Positions 60,473-64,000 of a stretch of 64,000 nt of DNA are shown piece by piece. Each line of letters opens with the position of its first letter. The stretch's first letter is position 1. The DNA comes from Chitinophaga sp. E66 (GTDB lineage Bacteria > Bacteroidota > Bacteroidia > Chitinophagales > Chitinophagaceae). The notes beneath the pieces are model-generated. The model was not told where the DNA came from, ran no database searches, and saw only the letters and a program-made list of their open reading frames with translations. The stretch lies in assembly GCA_019285755.1 (NCBI GenBank), contig CP079103.1, positions 682,001 through 746,000 of the forward strand, in the 5' to 3' direction. Both the position numbers and the translations under genes were made by a program.

Positions 60473-62349
60473 ATGAGAAAGTCGTTACGCATAGCGGGTG
60501 TACTCCTCGCATTATCTCTCTCTTACGACAGCGTGAAGGCTCAGGTCAAGATTGGCGGCGATCCGGCAGTAGTGGATCCCAACGCGATCCTGGAACTTGA
60601 GAGCAACAGAAAGGGCCTTTTGCTGCCCAGAGTTACCGCCGCAGGATTTGCCCTCCTCGTTGGCAATAGTACACCGGCCGGTATGGTGGTGTATTTGAAA
60701 GAAGCGGCGGGTGATCCCCGTGGTATAGGCTTCTATGTGAAAACGGGTAGTGGGAACAACGCGGCCGCGTGGACCAAGATGGCCGGCGATAACGGTGGTG
60801 CAGGGCCCTGGAAAATCAACGGGAACGATGTTACGCTGAATGACTGGCTGGTACTTCCAATGGGTTCCCGCTGATCTTTAAAGCGAACAACAACACGGTG
60901 ATGTCGTTCGATCCTACGACCGGTAATGTGAATATTCCTTATGCGAATGTTCCGGATGCCGCGGCATCTTCCAACGAAGTGCTGATCATCAACAATACGG
61001 GCCTTATTCAAAAGAAAGACCTGTCATTAACCTCGGTGACCGCGTTGAACGATCTGCAGGGTAGTGTTAAGCTGACGGTATCAGCAGACGATGCACTGTC
61101 GGCTGCGAGATACACTAACACTACAGGAAAGGAATTAGACCTGCAACTTCCGATTATGGCGGGTGGTGCAACGCAAACCTATGGTCTTATGTCGATCGAA
61201 GACTGGAAGAAACTGCAGACGATCACATCGGCTACGGGTATCACAATCGGTGATATCGTGCAGGCTGGTGCTGATGGTGCAACGATAGAGCGGTTGACCG
61301 GCGCCGACGAAGGCAAGCTGGTGCTGCACCTCGTAGAAGCTTCCGCAACTGACCCCGGTATCGTGACTATTGGAGCACAAACTTTTGCAGGAGACAAGAC
61401 CTTCGGCGGCGCAGTTGTTGTTTCAGGAGCTACTACCCTCGAAAATACTACGGAGATCCTTGGGGATGCTACCATGTCTGGCACTGCTACTTTTAAAGAA
61501 CTTTCCACTTTCGAAAAGAACGTAGCTATTACTGGTAATACAACGATCGGCGGTACGGCGGCAGTGACCGGTAACGCATCATTCACTAACAACGTTACGA
61601 TTGGTAAAGACCTGGTCTTCACGACGCCGAAAGCCTTCAGTACAACTGCGCCTACCGAATATAAAATGGCCGTTGTAAACGACGCTGCCGGCAAGACCCT
61701 GGAATTCGTAAACATTCCGGCTCACACACTCGGAGGGATCTCTGCTTTGAAAGTAGGGAGCGATAACGTAAAAGCAGGCGCCACTGATGGTATCGTCAAT
61801 CTGGTTGCAGGTAAAACAGGTTCAGGTTTTACCATTGTAGGCAATCCGGCGGGCAACACTGTCACGATTAATGTACCGGATGCGAGCGCTACGGCTGAAG
61901 GTATAGTAACAATCCTTCCGCAGACGTTCAACGGCGAAAAGACCTTTGACGATACGGTGAATATCGGCACCAGTACCGATAAAGGTTCCCGGTTCAATGT
62001 TAATACTGCCATGTCGTTACCCTTCCAGGTGCTGCCCGCGGGTGATTATACGATGGGCGACACGGACTATATGGTACTGGCCTCCTGCAGCTCCAGCGGT
62101 ACCGGCGCTATCGGTGAAACCGTGCCTAAAAATTTCATCAATTTGCCTGCTGCGAACACTTGCAAAAACCGTGTATATGTTATCCGTCGCGTTATGCGCG
62201 TAACAGACGAGATTGCCGAGCTGCATATCAAAGCCTCCACCGGAAAGATCAGCGGTCATGACCAGATCATTATCGCAGAGCCCGGCTTCACGGTAACCGT
62301 TGCTTCCAATGGAACCAACTGGTACCTCGTGTCCCGTTCTATTATGTAA
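60473..62349 (+). CDS. Large secreted fibre-like repeat protein (frameshifted)
   Basis: About 625 residues. Signal peptide ends at SVKAQ, followed by KIGGDPAVVDPNAILELESN and KGLLLPRV, a start motif common to secreted Bacteroidota proteins of this type. The middle is built of short repeats (TLENTTEILGDATMSGTATF, VAITGNTTIGGTAAVTGNASF) like the shafts of phage tail fibres or trimeric adhesins. EGIVTILPQTFNGEKTF echoes GIVTIGAQTFAGDKTF. The C-terminal head ends WYLVSRSIM. One frame break at about 60852. Function unknown; surface structure or injection-system fibre are possible. Confidence 0.6.
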
Positions 62350-62362
62350 TAATTTTCGATTG

Positions 62363-62395
62363 AAAGGAACGGCGGTTTCCTGCCGCCGTTCCTTT
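62363..62395. terminator. Terminator hairpin between the two fibre-like genes
   Basis: AAAGGAACGGCGG (62363-62375) with CCGCCGTTCCTTT (62383-62395), 13 perfect base pairs, 7-base loop. It separates the genes although both run in the same direction, so the second needs its own promoter or readthrough. Confidence 0.75.
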
Positions 62396-62418
62396 ATAAT
62401 CCAACAATCCCTGATGTT

Positions 62419-64000
62419 ATGAAACTTTCTCTCTCGCTTTGCAGCATCACCGCATCCATCTTCCTCGCCGCCCTTCTCTCCGGGCAGGATGCACAAGCCC
62501 AGATCAAGCTCGGCGGCAATTCCATCGCCACCCGCGGAGACGCGCTCCTTGAGCTGGAGAGCCCCCGCAAAGGCTTGTTGCTGCCCCGCGTCACTTCCAT
62601 GGCGCTCACCGCACCACCGCTCGATACCGCCGCGCGTGGCATGATTGTATACAACGTTACCGACAACAAAATTTATATCCGTTCCAACAGCACCTGGAAA
62701 GCAGTAGGTGAAGAAGCTTCCACAGGTTGGGGCCTGACCGGCAATTCCTCCATTAACCCCGCTACAAACTTTTTGGGCACAACAGACGCCCAGCCGATCA
62801 TCTTCAGGACCAACAACACGGAAGCCGCCCGCATCGCCGCCGACAGGAAGATGGGCATTGGCACTACCTTGCCGAATTCTCATCTTCATGTCAACGGGTC
62901 CACCGCCACCAATGTGGCCGTGGCCACGGGTAACTTTACCATGGCAGACTCCAATAGCGTGGTGATCATGAATAATACGGGCAATGCGAACTTCGCGCTG
63001 CAGAATCCTGCCAACTATAAGGGCCGCGCGATCGAGATCGTGGCTTATAATACGGGCGCGATTACTTTTACCGGCTACAATATCCGCACACAAAACGGCG
63101 TGAATCCGACAGTTGGTTTGCCGGCAGGTTATAGCCTCCGGCTCGTCAGCAACGGCACCGATTGGGTGATCACCAGTAAGCAGCGAAGCGGATTGCCGTT
63201 ATACATGGCTACAACGAACGGCACCGGGGAAGGTGAGGTAGTACGTGACCTTAACGGGTTCATCAGCAGGGGCAGCGGCGTTTACCAGACGGACGTAGGG
63301 GGTAACCCGGCCAACCAGATCCCGAATGAAACGGCCTGGTTCAGTATGACATTGCAATCCGTAGGCGGTGGATACTTCGGGCAATTCAACCTGAACGACC
63401 ATAACGCCTATTTCCGGGGCAATTCCATTACCAACCTTCCCGTTGCGGAATGGTATAAGATGATCAGTCACCCTGCCACAGTTGAGTTTGCGGGAGAAAG
63501 CCTGGGGACCGATAGCCTCCGTTTGAACATGATCAATAACCGCAGCATCGTATTCGCCACCAACAACGTAAACCGGTTCCGCCTTAACGGAAATGGTAAC
63601 ATCAGCATGCATGGGCCGGTTTTAATTGACGGTACGCTGAGTGCTAACGGTGCTGCTACATTACAAAGCACATTGAATACTGCCGGGGCCACAACCTTAC
63701 AGAGTACGCTTCTTGTGCAGAACTCGGCTACATTCGAAAGGAATGCCGTGGTGGAAGATTCGTTACGGGTGGAAGGAAGGATGCGGATGCAGGGGATGGT
63801 GATTGCCAACATCCGGAATGTAAATAACGGGAATGCGACATTGGCAGATAACGACTACGCCCTATATATAACCAGTAATGGCGATCAAACGCTGACATTG
63901 ACTACGGGCGCGGCTCAAATTGGTAGGATTGTAGTAGCCAGGACTAGGAAGAATGGAAGTGGTACCGACAGGACTTTAACCATTACCGCAAGTGGGGGTA
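62419..64000 (+). CDS. Large secreted fibre-like protein, paralogue of the preceding gene (partial)
   Basis: Open reading frame from the ATG at 62419 to the window edge, 527 codons without a stop. Signal peptide (LAALLSGQDAQAQ), then IKLGGNSIATRGDALLELES and RKGLLLPRV, the same start as the gene at 60473. A variable middle has strand-rich sequence; a short repeat zone follows at about 63620-63790 (TLSANGAATLQSTLNTAG, TTLQSTLLVQNSATFERN). It is intact as far as it goes, in contrast to its neighbour. Likely an extracellular fibrous or trimeric protein; function unknown. Confidence 0.65.
   Translation, partial: MKLSLSLCSITASIFLAALLSGQDAQAQIKLGGNSIATRGDALLELESPRKGLLLPRVTSMALTAPPLDTAARGMIVYNVTDNKIYIRSNSTWKAVGEEASTGWGLTGNSSINPATNFLGTTDAQPIIFRTNNTEAARIAADRKMGIGTTLPNSHLHVNGSTATNVAVATGNFTMADSNSVVIMNNTGNANFALQNPANYKGRAIEIVAYNTGAITFTGYNIRTQNGVNPTVGLPAGYSLRLVSNGTDWVITSKQRSGLPLYMATTNGTGEGEVVRDLNGFISRGSGVYQTDVGGNPANQIPNETAWFSMTLQSVGGGYFGQFNLNDHNAYFRGNSITNLPVAEWYKMISHPATVEFAGESLGTDSLRLNMINNRSIVFATNNVNRFRLNGNGNISMHGPVLIDGTLSANGAATLQSTLNTAGATTLQSTLLVQNSATFERNAVVEDSLRVEGRMRMQGMVIANIRNVNNGNATLADNDYALYITSNGDQTLTLTTGAAQIGRIVVARTRKNGSGTDRTLTITASGG

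Overview
The window reads as chromosome of a Chitinophagaceae bacterium, most likely Chitinophaga or a close relative. Support comes from three SusC/SusD-type utilisation loci, two FecI-like sigma factor / FecR anti-sigma pairs wired to STN-domain SusC proteins, lipoprotein-rich gene content, moderately high GC, and promoters of the Bacteroidota form (TTG ... TAnnTTTG). No rRNA, tRNA or CRISPR array was seen.

The base sequence has a strong technical signature. Many conserved genes, including clpC, nosZ, kynU and the phytochrome, are split by frameshifts. Wherever I could reconstruct the frame, the break nearly always sits in a short G or C run that is one base short. I therefore annotate each split gene as one CDS over its full span and do not call it a pseudogene.

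Layout. 1-4841 (+): the 3' part of a polysaccharide utilisation locus (SusD tail, two discoidin-like surface lipoproteins, a six-hairpin glycoside hydrolase, a ROK sugar kinase). 4904-5871: an uncharacterised gene and an 11-bp-period repeat array. 5997-12981 (-): a four-gene light-signalling operon of heme oxygenase, a phytochrome photosensory core without output domain, a CheB/CheR/PAS/histidine-kinase hybrid and a single-domain response regulator. 13165-15844: amidohydrolase, alpha/beta hydrolase and a small lipoprotein. 16084-24681 (-): a complete ECF sigma / FecR / SusC / SusD / DUF1735 / EEP-hydrolase locus. 24974-26064: serine hydrolase. 26148-37199 (+): a second sigma / FecR / SusC / SusD locus with DUF4843, PKD-like and a double-thioredoxin protein but no glycosidase. 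37261-39070 (-): a conserved unknown protein. 39220-40123 (+): queD and an Rrf2 regulator. 40128-47325 (-): a clade II nitrous oxide reductase cluster (RIC, cytochrome c, nosZ, membrane protein, nosL, nosD, nosF, nosY) with a 30-bp palindromic operator upstream. 47800-53155 (+): membrane protein, kynureninase, SGNH hydrolase, accA, dapA. 53237-54866: repeat arrays and an IS3-family element. 55028-60052: DUF3575 protein, ribonuclease Z with a STAS partner, and ClpC. 60473-64000 (+): two large secreted fibre-like paralogues, the second running off the window.

How the genes fit together: the heme oxygenase would make biliverdin for the adjacent phytochrome, which has no kinase of its own and would have to pass its state to the kinase gene 11 bases downstream. 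The nos cluster reduces N2O to N2, with RIC repairing nitric-oxide-damaged iron centres and the convergent Rrf2 gene as the obvious sensor. Each sigma/FecR pair is placed to respond to substrate binding at its own SusC.
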